In this document: positions 43,427 to 54,118 of the stretch, piece after piece
Layout: every line of letters starts with the position of its first letter
Position numbering within the stretch: the first letter of the stretch is position 1
Assembly: GCA_032622095.1 (NCBI GenBank)
Contig: CP136069.1
Span: forward strand, 162,305,043 to 162,369,042
Length of the DNA: 64,000 nucleotides
Direction of reading: 5' to 3'
Origin: Siphonodentalium dalli
Lineage: Eukaryota > Mollusca > Scaphopoda > Gadilida > Siphonodentaliidae
The notes under the pieces: generated by a model
What the model saw: the letters and a program-made list of their open reading frames with translations, nothing else
Told to the model about the DNA's origin: nothing
Databases searched by the model: none
Translations under genes and position numbers: made by a program

Positions 43427-45618
43427 AGACCAAGCCAGAGTGGATATTTCGCTATATACAATCTATTTATATACTATTGACACTCGCGTCATTCACACAG
43501 GAATATACAATATGGCCTTATTTTGATTTGTAATTGTTAGTATTACACTCTTTTCACCACAGTTCATTGAAAGAATTGACTCTAATAAGTCGTAATTTTG
43601 TGTGTAAATTAGACCAAACGTAAATCTGGGTAGCCTTGACTGACAGACCATACATGTATTCAGAATTGTCCGTACTTGGCCTAAGATGTCAAAGGTTGTA
43701 GAGTTCCAGAATGACAGTACGTTGTATCAGTCAGATCTCTCTAGTTATGAGAAATCAGAAGATTCATAACGTAAACAAATGGATTCACCCCACTCACGGT
43801 TTAAAACCCCAAAACAATTATTCACCATTCATTTTGTACGAAGTATTATAGAATATAAACTACCAACATCAAAGTGAAAATATTGTTATGCTGTCGAGAT
43901 AGGAATGGAAACATTTTTCTGAATTTAACCAATATGTTTCTTCACGCTGGGTATGCTTGTTTCATTATGTTCATTTCATTCATAAGATGTCACCATGTCG
44001 ATTTAAACGAAAGTCAATGAACGTCAGCGTGTAACTTTTTCTATTGACCGAATTTGCCCGAACCTGCATGAATCTATCTTCTGCTTTGTTCATAATTATG
44101 TTTCCTTTCGATTCAAGAAAATAGTAGGATATTCATTGATTATCAGATGCATGTATGTACCATGTTGTCTTATTATAACAATTAATTCAATATTAAAGAT
44201 ATAGAGGATCTACAACGAGTCCCCAGTTTATAGCGGAATTTACAAAACAAGTCCAAAACATTAGATCTGGACCGAGCCTTTGGCGAGGTCCAGGCCTAAT
44301 TAACAGGACGAGTTTTGTAATTTCCGCTAAAAACTGGGGACGAATTGTAGATTCAATTTATTACATGATCCAAAATATCGACAAAACAACATACTTAAAT
44401 TAACAAATGGGACATGAAAAGTTATATCGACGACGTTTCACGTAACTCGTTGTTTTCCCGCATAAAGAAATAGTCCCAGATAAATAAAGACTCGTTTTGG
44501 CGCATTTAATGGCGTATAATTAATGACATAACTTTTTCAAACTCTTCATTCATGATACTTTGTTGGAAAAATATTGGAAGCCATAGTATTTTGAGACGTA
44601 GCGTACGGAATGTTAACACAACGACAAACCGGAAGTCAAAGGTCACCTGGCACTATTTTCTGTTATTAAACGAACGTTTAATATCACAATTTATAGAATG
44701 GGTTTATTGAATGGAATAAGGGTATGATCATTTAATAAATGTTATTTCGTTTCGCAAAGTAACATGTGGTATCAAGTGGTGTACATTGATCGAAAATTAT
44801 ATATTTGAGGTGTTTGGGTAGTGGTGTGGCTTTCACGATGCAACATCTCTCACCGGCGCGAAAATAAACCTTCATCAAGTCTAATTGTATTGCTATGGTG
44901 GAAATTTCGGTGATGTTATTTTGATTCATGTCAAATACTCATATAATTGGAGCATAACTCGTCCGTCTGTTTGACACCCAGTCCCCCTTTTAACACTAAA
45001 ACAGAGATTTGCGGGGGAAATTCACCGTAAACAGCTGTATATGAATTTCTGTGCATACTATTTGTCATGGATGTTAACATGGACATGTAAATAGGAATGA
45101 GTCATTTTGAGGTCATTCGGCCAAAAAAACATGGCTTCCAGCGGCCATCTTGGATTTCAAAATTTGCAACAAAATACAACACGATAACTGCCTGCAGTCA
45201 GTTTACCAGTTAGAATTACATTATTTCTCTCATTCAAAGTGGTTTTGAAGCCCAACTCATTGCCAAAACACTAAAAAACAAGCAGGATTTTTTTTTTTTA
45301 GTTGTGGAAAAAATTGCTTGTTGGTGGCTTTGACCACCCACCCACCCCGGCATACGTGTCGGAATTTTTTTTTTACCCCCCCCCCCTGCTAGATATGGTT
45401 TTAACTGACAAGTCTCGAGTGTTATTCAAACCTTCTGACGGAGAGGGTCCAATAATTTGATCCAACAGACAGACACAAATTTTACGACGTTCATGTAAAT
45501 ATTGGTGAGAATGTCATGTCGATGATGGATGTTGATGATGGTTATGCATGCGAGGTTCACATCGACCGATTTGGCTTGATGCTTCGACTTCCTATTGCGA
45601 CATTAATGCTTTGAGCTT
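43427..45618. other. Non-coding stretch, contains hairpin H5
   Basis: Apart from H5 (44207-44352) I see only simple features: T- and C-runs at about 45290-45385 and a 'tggcttccagcggccatctt' phrase (45130-45160) of the dispersed type. Short open frames have no motifs. Confidence 0.45.
44207..44352. repeat. Long hairpin H5
   Basis: The left arm ATCTACAACGAGTCCCCAGT... pairs with the right arm ...ACTGGGGACGAATTGTAGAT; the inner apex is CTGGACCGAGCC..GGCGAGGTCCAG. The outer motif ATCTACAACGAGT is nearly the same as the end of H4 (GATCTCCAACGAGT), although the arm bodies are unrelated. Confidence 0.85.
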
Positions 45619-45627
45619 ATTGTTCTT

Positions 45628-46434
45628 CAGTTCTGACTAAAACCATACTCAGACTCTAAAAGTATTGAGTCTGATGAAAATAGGTAGAGATTCCATTACT
45701 CCCAGCAGGAATTACGTAATTGCCAGGCAATCACAATATCCTCAAGAACGCGAGGTAGCCAATCAGGCGATAGTCGCATGGAAACCCCAAGACAATGGGA
45801 ATTCCTTCAGCCGGTGCCGATTCCAGTAAACCCCGCCCAATAGTTATAAATAACACCATAACTTTTCCGCCTCGTGGCTATTGTTTACAAATTCAGAGTT
45901 TTACGACAGCAAATTTAACATTGAAAAGCGTATTTATAGAGTGCAGAATTGACAAATTTTACTTAATATGTAGTATAATTGAATGTTATTAAGAAATTCA
46001 ACATTTAGTACCGAATAATTTAGAAGTCGCGATGTCGTAAATTTATTTAATTTCCGGCATATGATGTTAACTTCGAAATTAAACAAAGAAATATTATTTT
46101 GATTCGAGTCAAAACGCATTTAAAGTTTGTTAAACGTGATTAATCTCAGTTAAAATTATGTCACAAGGCGCAGAAGGTATTCTGAGAGAATGCGTAGCAT
46201 CAATTCTCCCAGGAACTGGCATAAAGAGTCTGAGGAAACGAAATTCTTACGCGAAAACGAAACCGAAACTACATTATGTCAATCAAAGCTATTTTTAAAG
46301 ACAAATGTGGGCGGTGACGTCATACTGCAGGGGGTTATCTGTGGAAGTTAATTATAGCGACAGTAATGCGATATATAGCGGGTTTCATCAGACTCAGTAC
46401 TTTTAGAGTCTGAGTATGGTTTTAATCAGAACTG
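45628..46434. mobile_element. 807-bp TIR element with 9-bp target-site duplication
   Basis: Terminal inverted repeats of about 52 bp (CAGTTCTGA then 'taaaaccatactcagactc') pair with three mismatches. Both sides are flanked by ATTGTTCTT (45619-45627 and 46435-46443). There is no transposase frame; two short open frames are unrecognised. An 8-9-bp duplication with CAG ends suggests a hAT or Mutator-type non-autonomous element. Confidence 0.88.
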
Positions 46435-46632
46435 ATTGTTCTTCTGTGCGATTTCATCGTCGTATTATCTAAAACAATAGGTGACGTCCGAGTCACAGGA
46501 TCAGATATAGCCTGTATATAAATGCTTTACTTGAGACAATAATATGCACTTTTTGTACAATGAACGACGACAAATAATGATTACGTATAGGGTACTACGT
46601 CGCTAGAATTTGTAATCTTTATATTCGTTTAT

Positions 46633-47023
46633 CCCTTTACCCAACAGAATGGCCCCGTGCCAATGCATTCTCTTATATATGCGAGTCGACCATAGGTCGC
46701 CTCGCATATATAAGAGAATGCATTGGCTTAACACATTAAAAATTATAAAATTGTTAAAGAATGTAAGAAAAAATGGTAAAAAGTGTTAAAAAAGATTTTT
46801 TTTAGGCCAATGCATTCTCTTATATATGCGAGGCGACCTATGGTCGACTCGCATATATAAGAGAATGCATTGGCACAGGGCATAACTGTAACTATCACAA
46901 TGTGGTCAAAGAGCCGGTTCCAATGATACCCATATTTGTATGGTTCTATTGAGACAGACCGAAGATATTTTAGGCTGTTGAAGTTTTATTTGGTCGGTTT
47001 TGGCCGGTTTGTTGGGTAAAGGG
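46633..47023. mobile_element. piggyBac-like MITE containing two mutually inverted hairpins
   Basis: Ends CCCTTTACCCAACA / TGTTGGGTAAAGGG, flanked by TTAT (46629-46632) and TTAA (47024-47027). TTAA targets with CCCTTT ends are the hallmark of piggyBac-type elements. Inside are two 69-bp near-palindromes, 46659-46727 and 46806-46874. The second is the exact reverse complement of the first by my reading (the asymmetric centre is GAGTCGACCATAGGTCGCCTC in one and its complement in the other). No coding capacity. Confidence 0.85.
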
Positions 47024-47027
47024 TTAA

Positions 47028-48297
47028 CCCTATTCATTGTTACAAATATATGATATAGTAATAAGTTCGCGATCGGTTCTCAGCTCCTCAATGTGGGACA
47101 TGACCCTGATATTATGTCCTTAAATTGTGATCGTTGTGTGGCCTTACTTGGTATCTACTGATGGCAATCAAATCATTCGTCGTCTTGAAACCCGAGACGC
47201 TTGCGAAACACAAAGGGCTAAGCTATGACCTGATAACATCATAAATAAGTACAAAATTATCATCTCAGGCTGTCCCATAATCTCCTCACTGCGATCAGCG
47301 ATAGACCCCGAAGCCACGAGAAATAGTTTTCATGGCTGGCTCAACCGATTTTCGTGGCTGGTTAGCTAGCTAAGCCGGCTCAGTCACGACGTTCGTGGCT
47401 GACGAAATATGGCGGCTCAGCCGGCTGAGATGTTATCATTCAGCGTATTTTCGTTTCCGAAATGTTCCTAATCCCCTGTTACCGGTTATAGACGCCGTTT
47501 TTTTAGCGTTTGTGGTGAACCCGTGGAATTCCAGACCACACGTAATCTTTTGATGTTGGGCTTTTCCATTATGGCGAAATTTCACGAAGGACTGGCATGG
47601 ATATACTATGTAGTTTCCCATCTAATCGGTATAAGTAGTTACATTGGGACTTCTGTCGACGTCAGACTGCTGTCATCACTGCCATCTTGCGATATATTCG
47701 AACTATTTTCTATTCTTATGTGTATATATTGACAAATGCCAGTGATGTCTGAGACTGGGTGTGGTCGATATAAACAATTTATATTTTAACCCTTTCAATA
47801 CCGAATGGATGCGCCCTTTCAGTTATATGAAAGCATGCATTGGGATAGTCTATTCCACATTAAGGGGCCGTGTGTTCTGATAATATAACAACCATGCCGT
47901 GTCCATGCGAGTATGCCAATAGTAGGCAATGCAGTTTAGTTCTTTGCGATTCACAGTACAGTTGTGCTTGACATATAAGCCCATGCACACGGCTCAGCCA
48001 TTTTACAATTCCGGCGGCGGAGATTTTTAAATGTGGCTGGCGTTAGATATAATATGGCTGGCGGCGGCTTGTGGCCAATATGGCTGGCGGCGGCGGCGTG
48101 CGATGGCGGCTTCGGGCTCTAATCAGCGAGCACGATTGTCTCATAAACGGACTCGTTATCGTCAATTATTCTAAAAGTTTTTTGGGCCGCCCCATAAAAT
48201 TACAACAAAGAGGTATTCGTAATAATTATCTGTCGTTCAAAATGATAAAGGTGCCTAGTTCTTCAAATTCCTAACGATGCCCTCTCCATGTTTTGAA
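47028..48297. other. 3' flank of the minus gene
   Basis: Includes short repeats of 'cggctcag' and 'cgtggctg' (47300-47430), an R1-like fragment (47788-47870: 'aaccctttcaataccgaatg'), and a GGC-rich patch (48005-48110). No canonical AATAAA was found on the minus strand close to the stop. Confidence 0.5.
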
Positions 48298-48442
48298 TCA
48301 CGCGATCTCCTCATCACAATCCATAATTGTCAAGATGGGTTTTACTGCTGAAGTCGACAGAACTGAACCAGGTCTCACGTTCGTCGTGTAAGTGGTATTC
48401 TGTGGTGCAGACGAAGTTAACGCAGACACTTTGGCTTCTCTC
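48298..48442 (-). CDS. Minus gene, last exon: cytoplasmic tail and stop
   Basis: After 'tttacgtttcag' (reverse strand) the exon opens in phase 2 and runs to TGA at 48300-48298. The first 37 codons match the plus tail (basic start, then NVRPGSVLSTS). Instead of stopping after 'VKPI' it continues for 11 more residues with an acidic end (LTIMDCDEEIA). A short length difference at the plus stop explains the change, so one of the two ends is derived. No signalling motif recognised. Confidence 0.85.
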
Positions 48443-49528
48443 CTGAAACGTAAATCAGCGAAATATAATTTAAATTAAAAAGAGGCTCTGCAAACTCAGT
48501 TACAGTTAAAGATGCCCCATCCGATTTGACACTATAAAACTGCAATTGGTACGTTTTCTATACCAGAAAATAACCAGAGACTACCCATGAGCCAATTATG
48601 AGATTGTGATGGTCATTTGTTGAATTATTTTGTCAGGAGCCGAAAATTACAACAATTGTCTCTAATAAAAAGTGTTTGTGCTTCCGTTTTACAAACGCTT
48701 TAGATAATAAAGAACATTCTGAATTAGGAACTTTTGCATCATTTTCAACATAAAACATATTGATGCTTTTGGGTATTTTCGTGATAGCTGTGCCTTACGA
48801 ATGATGGTGATTGTAAGATTTCAATTATCTTTTGAATGCATGATAAGCTGAAAATTGATTTAGGACATTTTGACTAATTTGGTGTGAAATTGAACATCTT
48901 TAACACCTAGGCCTATGCTGCATGCTATCACATGTTAGGCTCATTAGACCACATTGCTCAGTTGCATATTACAGTTCATAATAAGTTTAAAATTACTCAA
49001 AATTTAACTATGCTCATGAATTGTATTCAAGTTGAATACTTGTCACTAAAACATACATTCTGGTTGGTCAAGAGCTGCTGAGTTTAGTGTTCTATTCACA
49101 AGCATCGCCCACTGACGGGTGAACACATTTTAATGGCAACGTGCATTAAATGTTACAGCGAATGCAGCCAGGACTGGTGTAATCAAGTTCAACAGGAAAG
49201 TTGTTTACTCTATGTAGATACGATCAACATGAAGTCGTTGGGCGCTGTTCCGAGTAACCCCGTCGAGTCATGGACCCACATATATTATCATCAGAAAACT
49301 GATATCGCAATTCATAGCACGTAATACTGATTAAAAGTGCTTTTCGTACAGTGTACAAACTAGTTTCATCCTCAATTCCCTGAATATCCAACTTACCAAA
49401 GTATGTTTTTCTACTAAATAACCAAATATATTGTCTGGACAAATACACTAAAATGAAGATATCAATAACTCCATGTATGATGTAGCACTCTTTAGAACAA
49501 CAATCATGTCATGACTGCGATGACTCAC
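48443..49528. other. Last intron of minus gene
   Basis: GT-AG intron (reverse strand), largely homologous in inverted orientation to 25021-26166. Confidence 0.65.
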
Positions 49529-49652
49529 CCTCTAGTATGTATGTAAGCTCCTATTGCAACAACGATAATGGTAATCATTACCACGGCTGCGCATGTAATA
49601 CCCACTATCATTCCTGTCGTCATTCCTCTTTCCTCGTGGTTAGTGGACGAAC
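49529..49652 (-). CDS. Minus gene, exon: transmembrane segment
   Basis: 124 bp, phase 1 in and phase 2 out on the reverse strand, bounded by 'gttcgcag' and GTGAGT. It encodes SSTNHEERGM and a hydrophobic helix (MIVGITCAAVVMITIIVVAI) ending GAYIHTRG. It anchors the protein as single-pass type I. Compared with the plus copy, many helix positions are changed, although the helix length and the GAYI end are preserved. Confidence 0.88.
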
Positions 49653-51038
49653 CTGCGAACAAAGGATAAACAAATGTAGAACAATAGACACGTATCGCAC
49701 AATGAACTTCTATTGTTAAAATTACGAATAGGTCAACAAAACTCACAAATACACCATACAGTAATAAGTTGGAGACCCTTCCTCTGGTCCTTAATGTGGG
49801 AGTTGACCGAGATTGTGTCCTTAAATTGTAATCGCCATGTGGCATTAATCTCGTAATATCTTAGTGGAAATCAGATATAATTCGTCGCTGAGAAACACAA
49901 GAATATTGCGAAACACAAAGTGCTAAGCTACACCAGAAAAAAAACATAACTAAGTACAAAACAATCGCGGAAAACAGAACACTTTACAGCGAATAGAAGT
50001 TTGTTCGGTACATTTTCCCACAAACTGACTCATAGTCGTCCATTTTGCAAAAAGGTTTTTCTTATAAGTAGTAATTCATTATTTGACGGGTGTCTATTAT
50101 GGAAAAGTGTGTGATAATAGCCTTTCAGCGCAATCCATTTTATTGTTTTTGTGATGTTCCATTTATTTTTGTCCACAACGTCAATGAAGAGGATAACCCA
50201 CTATTTACTAAATACCTGAACTTATTGACAAGTAATTCCTTTTTGGAAAGTTTCAATAATGTTTAACAAACGACCACAGTCTGTTGAACCTATTATTTGA
50301 ACATTTCCCAACAATGAAGAGGAATATGTCTGCACTTTTATTATTTGTTGGTATGTTGTCTGCTTAGATTCCTGAACGCCCCTGCAGTTGAATAATAGTC
50401 CACTAAAATGTATAATTTTATAACTGAATGTGAGAATCCATTTAGTAGAACATTCAATAGAACATATTATAATACATTTCATCCATCATGATTATGTAGT
50501 TACTTCAATGTTTGAAACAGATCAGTATTCAAGCAGCACGCCTGATTGCAACACGGAACATTCAAATATTATTGCCGAAGTCGGTTGTACCTTTTGAGAA
50601 AAGATGACATATGATCTAATGAAAAATATAGAAATTTAATTAGCACTTAATTAGTGCCGAATTTAAAAATTCTATTGTATAGTTTCGACGAGCAACAAAA
50701 ATTGTTATTGCATGAATATTTCTCAAATAGGATGAGATAAATGACACATTTTGGTGTTTCCCCCAGTGAAAGCTGAGTGAAACAAAGCTAATAGTGATGC
50801 TATATATGTTTTTGTGAACGTAAACGTGGCATAACAAGCAAAATACCAAACACGAGATAGATACATGTGATTAACACAATATGGATGTGGCTAGAGGGTC
50901 TAAGTTGGGGGATTTTATGGTCTCTATTGTGTCTCTTCCCCTATTTCGTGTCTGAAATCTCCTACTGATGTTGTGGTATGATATCTCCAACTGTTTAATA
51001 TTTTGATCAAAATTTAACTGATGTCATGAATTGCATAC
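49653..51038. other. Intron of minus gene
   Basis: GT-AG intron (reverse strand); homologous to 22592-24896 in inverted orientation but shorter. Includes R1 at 50200-50450 in minus orientation. Confidence 0.65.
50200..50450 (-). repeat. Dispersed intron repeat R1, copy
   Basis: Reverse complement of the R1 order; orthologous to the copy at 23735-24000. Confidence 0.65.
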
Positions 51039-51194
51039 CTGAACACCCTGATGAATCAATGGTTCCCACACTCGAAGTTGTGAGTCCGTCTGGGCACGAC
51101 TTGCATTCCGCAGATCCTGTTAGTGGCTGATAATATCCTATCTCGCATTCATAGCAAACACCGTCATTTCCAAAAGATCCGACAGGACATCTCT
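51039..51194 (-). CDS. Minus gene, exon: second GCC2_GCC3 domain
   Basis: 156 bp, phase 1-1 on the reverse strand. Pattern: CPVGSFGNDGV-C-YE-C-EIGYYQPLTGSAE-C-KS-C-PDGLTTS...GCS. It is the counterpart of 22436-22591 with all cysteines kept. Splice sites 'catacacag' and GTATGC are conserved. Confidence 0.9.
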
Positions 51195-51777
51195 CTGTGT
51201 ATGGAAGGTGTTTTATTGACGTACATCATAGGAGAGTATATATACAACTGTTCTGGTATTTATATGCTTCGTGATCAAATATATTTAATTATGTATATAT
51301 GAACAAAAGGAAGAGATACAGTTAGAGCGCCTAAAAAGAACAAAAACAATAATAAGAGAAAAAATAATCAAAGATAGGAAAAACCCCACAAAAACAAAAC
51401 AACAATAAGCAGACAAAAACAATAGCCAGCACATAATAAATAAGTTATGCAATGCGTACATTGTGCGTAAATAAATTTGGAGAATGAAATATAATTCAGA
51501 TAGTGAGACAGTGAAACTGAAACTCTATGTCGGGATCTGAAGTGTTTTATTGTTCTGCTTTGCTTTTTATTATTTTACTATTTTCTTGATTTTTTGTTCT
51601 AGTTTCGGTTTGGTCAATGTTCCTATATGTTTTTTTCGATTTGATCTAAAACAGCAAATTCAGAGTGCCAAATAATTGGCCCAAAAAAGTTGTGACCAGA
51701 TCGAGCCCTGTTCCCGATCCTTCACAAGTGTTAACATTTGTATACAACCACCCCTTGTCAAGTGTTGTTGCGAAGTT

Positions 51778-52085
51778 GATATGATGTTGGTAGGGCAAAC
51801 AGATGTTGTATCTTTATTTCTCCTAAAGTTGTCATATATGCGGTGTTTGGATAATCCGAGACAGCGTCTGTATGAAACAGTCAAGAACATATCTTGTTTT
51901 AATATTTTAATATAATGAAGGCGCTGGTCTTTGCGAAACGCTAGGGATTGCCATCTAAATTATGGCCGATTTGCAAGAACCAATACAACAATAAAGAACA
52001 TATATTACACAAATATTTCACAATATACATGTTTTGAATGGTACTTTTGCTTAACAGTATGTTGCCCTACCAGCATCATAGCAAC
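51778..52085. mobile_element. Foldback MITE, family B, copy 2
   Basis: 'gatgttggtagggcaaacag' at the left pairs with 'ttgccctaccagcatcatag' at the right; internal sequence ('ggataatccgagacagcgtctgtatga') matches copy 1. It has the same orientation as copy 1, although the host genes are inverted. Confidence 0.65.
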
Positions 52086-52479
52086 TTTAGTAGGAACCAC
52101 CATCATATAACAATTGAAGGACCACTTAACGAGAATGTATTTATTTATATTGTAACTCGACTGAAAATATTTGTTTCAGAAACCCACTATAAAACAGTCT
52201 AATTTTGATCCCTCTGTGGATTAACTTTTCTAAGTGTAACATAAAAATAGCATCACTAATAAACAGCAAACTATTCTTAGTCATTTCTTCAAGATTTTCA
52301 GTTTCGTGTAGCTGAATTATGCCTGTTGTACATTAAATTATTATTAGTATTAGTATTTAGTCATGACATGCCTTCGTCATAAGCCTAGAATAAATTGACC
52401 AAAGTCGCCTTGGTTTGAATTATGAAAGTGTGAGATGCTGGCAACATTGCATTGATTGTACCACGATTTGTCTTTAAGC

Positions 52480-52870
52480 CGTCTTAAGCTGAGATTATTC
52501 GGTTGATGTGTCAGACATTTAATAGTCGATCGTGATTATTTTCAGTAAGATGTATTTCTGTCTGAACCTTTAAGCAAATAATTTGGTTAAGCCGTCTTAA
52601 GCTGAGATTATTTAGTTGATGTGTCAGACATTTAATAGTCGGCCGAGATATAAAAAAGCAACTTCACACGATGAACCAACTTGTTAGTCAACAATATACA
52701 CATGACGCTCTGGCGACCTGCTCTATGAATAATTTGGTTAAGCCGTCTTAAGCTGAGATTATTTAGTTTATGTGTCAGACACGCAATAGTCGGCCGAGAT
52801 TACAAAAAAAAATTTCACCAAAAATATAAACACACCACACCAACATGACGCTCTGACGACCTGCTCTATC
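52480..52870. repeat. Three-unit tandem repeat (~105-147 bp)
   Basis: Each unit begins 'taagccgtcttaagctgaga' and goes through 'tgtgtcagacatttaatagt' or a variant (starts near 52477, 52588 and 52739). Units 2 and 3 also share 'catgacgctctggcgacctg' and 'tgctctat'. Unit 1 lacks that second half. The start contains a CTTAAG palindrome. Confidence 0.85.
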
Positions 52871-52942
52871 GAAAATATACTTACGCCCATTTTTATCAAC
52901 GATTCTTAAATATATAGTACTATACATGTAGTACCAACATAC

Positions 52943-53520
52943 TCAAAATACACTTACACCCAATTTTACGATTAAAGCTAACGAGCCCCACGTACTACTC
53001 CCACCAAATGCCAATGAAGAACCGACCTTCGAAGTCGATGAAAGTTTATTATTGAGGAGCCTCCAAAACTTATTTTGGTTATGTGCAGAACTTCTCTCAA
53101 CTTCCATTTGTTGGATGTGAAGATAACTGTCAACTGATTTACAGTGGTCTCGTCTGAAATCCCGTTTAGATCGATTATGTGAATCGCCTGGTCGTCCTTC
53201 AGCTGTCCAGCATTCCTGTAATTTCTGATTTTCTGTTTTTAGTTTATCAAGCTCAGAATTCCAATAAGGTCGTAAGTGATCGCGAGGTCGATAGTAATCA
53301 GCAGCTAAAATAATGGTAGCCACTAAGCGGTCGTAAAACGTGCACAGGTCCCGCTTCGTATATAGAACACTTTCGCATAACATCGAACACTCATGGTCTA
53401 ACAAACAACAGTATAGTTCTAAATGTGCACGTTCCCTTGCAAAATGTTTTCTAGTGGTATGTTGTTGAAGAGTTTCACTGGATATGGACAAAGAACATAC
53501 GACAGGGAGATGATTCGAAG
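52943..53520 (-). pseudogene. LINE ORF2 fragment: end of endonuclease and linker to RT
   Basis: On the minus strand an open stretch of about 182 codons starts upstream with 'SNHLPVVCSLS', which resembles the C-terminal SDHLPV block of AP-type endonucleases. It continues with 'RPYWNSELDKLKTENQKL' and 'SKRDFRRDHCKSVD', typical of the endonuclease-to-RT linker of jockey/CR1-like LINEs. It breaks off before the RT. It abuts the plus-strand fragment that follows, with opposite orientation. Confidence 0.7.
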
Positions 53521-53534
53521 TCTTGTGTGCACTA

Positions 53535-54118
53535 ACATATATCTCCTCGCGGAAACCGGATGGGAACCCCTCACCATACGCCGCAAAATTTCAAGCTCCG
53601 TCTCTTTTATAAAATGATGACCAGCCTAGCTCCTCCTTATTTCAAAATCGGATGCTACCCAACAAACGTTGAAATAACAAATATTAATACAGGACAGGCC
53701 AATTCCATGAAGTTCGACTCCGCTGCATTCAAGAAATCCTTCATTCCCCCGACAATAGGCCTCAGGAATAATTTCCACCCGAACGAAGCACCATACGCAT
53801 CCGTGGCATCATTCACAAAGACCATAAATGGGACTAGAGAGGGAGTTTCCCGACATTATTATGCAGCTAATGCCAGAGAAACAGATTTACCACACCCGCT
53901 TCAGACTCAACTGCAGTAATTTAAATTATCATAACTGCACAAATTTCATCGCCGAACACTCGTACTGTCCATGTGGACACATTGAGGACAACGACCATTA
54001 CCTCATTATCTGCGATATATATGCATCCGAAAGGAATTCACTTCTCCGGTCATTAATTTATACCTGCAACTTTACAACACATAAGCTTGATCAGAGAAGA
54101 ATAGAAATTCATCTTTAG
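53535..54118 (+). pseudogene. LINE ORF2 fragment: post-RT C-terminus with Cys-rich end
   Basis: Plus-strand frames give 'GWEPLTIRRK' then, after a shift, 'MMTSLAPPYF', 'SFIPPTIGLRNN' and 'HTRFRLNCSNLNYH' followed by 'CPCGHIEDNDHYLIIC', the usual RT tail and terminal Cys/His motif of jockey/CR1-like ORF2. The reading shifts at least twice. The stop is at 54116-54118, followed by sequence with A-runs (54287-54295, 54311-54319). Confidence 0.75.

Noticed and set aside
45795..46119. Short open frames inside the 807-bp TIR element as a transposase
   Set aside because: Only about 60 codons each, on opposite strands, with no DDE or zinc-finger motif.
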